Source: an uncultured Ruminococcus sp. (lineage in GTDB: Bacteria; Bacillota; Clostridia; Oscillospirales; Ruminococcaceae). Taken from it: a stretch of DNA of 5,656 nucleotides. Location of the stretch: the NCBI GenBank assembly GCA_945835085.1, contig CAMAIG010000124.1:1-5656 (forward strand), in the 5' to 3' direction. The notes beneath the pieces are model-generated. The model was not told where the DNA came from and ran no database searches. It saw only the letters and a program-made list of their open reading frames with translations. Below are positions 5,583 to 5,656 of this stretch, piece by piece. Each line of letters starts with the position of its first letter. Within the stretch, counting starts at the first letter, position 1. A program made the translations under genes and the position numbers.

Positions 5583-5656
5583 GCGGGTGTAGTTCAATGG
5601 TAGAACTCCAGCCTTCCAAGCTGGTCGCGTGGGTTCGATTCCCATCACCCGCTCCA
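5583..5656 (+). tRNA. tRNA-Gly (anticodon UCC)
   Basis: A full cloverleaf is visible. The acceptor stem is GCGGGTG with CACCCGC, the D stem GTTC/GAAC, the anticodon stem CCAGC/GCTGG around loop CTTCCAA (anticodon TCC, reads GGA and GGG), the variable loop TCGC, and the T stem GTGGG/CCCAT around TTCGATT. The discriminator is T and the CCA end is encoded in the DNA (5654-5656). The gene is 74 bases and ends exactly at the window edge, so any further tRNAs in the same transcript cannot be seen. Confidence 0.98.

Noticed and set aside
1..5656. CRISPR arrays, insertion sequences, phage or toxin-antitoxin signals
   Set aside because: No repeated spacer units, transposase, terminal inverted repeats or toxin-antitoxin pair are visible.

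Overview
This window looks like core chromosome from an anaerobic Firmicute of the class Clostridia, most plausibly Ruminococcus or a close relative (Oscillospiraceae). The reasons are the protein repertoire (an Aquifex-type short aconitase, a eukaryotic-like dimeric NADP-isocitrate dehydrogenase, and a clostridial Rex with an FGGFGQQGYGY wing), strong AAGGAAGG/GGAGG ribosome binding sites, and A/T-rich promoters that match the sigma-A consensus exactly. The genus is an inference from recognition, not from a search.

Layout. Six genes lie head to tail on the minus strand from 5315 down to 30, with gaps of 4 to 37 bases and no visible terminator between them: aconitase (acn) - small two-TM protein - Cys-rich DUF3795-like protein with a glycine-zipper membrane hairpin - microbial PARG-like macrodomain protein (TIGR02452 type) - isocitrate dehydrogenase (icd) - redox repressor Rex. 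A perfect TTGACA-17-TATAAT promoter sits 63 bases upstream of acn (start codon to near edge of the -10), so the simplest reading is one transcript for all six. On the plus strand, divergent from acn, is tRNA-Gly(UCC) at 5583-5656. It has its own perfect TTGACA-17-TATAAT promoter with an extended -10, and a short leader that can fold into a hairpin. The 267-base region between them (5316-5582) holds both promoters, several small dyads and A/T tracts.

How the genes fit together. Acn and Icd carry out citrate -> isocitrate -> 2-oxoglutarate, the oxidative branch that supplies glutamate carbon and NADPH in anaerobes with an incomplete TCA cycle. Rex senses NADH/NAD+ and is co-transcribed. The unusual part is the three-gene block between acn and icd: two small membrane proteins and a predicted ADP-ribose-processing macrodomain, which have no established role in this pathway. 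Macrodomains act on NAD-derived ADP-ribose and Rex reads the NAD pool, so a shared NAD/redox theme is possible but unproven. No canonical Rex operator (TTGTGAA/TTGTTAA-N4-inverted) was found at the acn promoter; other small dyads there are the best operator candidates.
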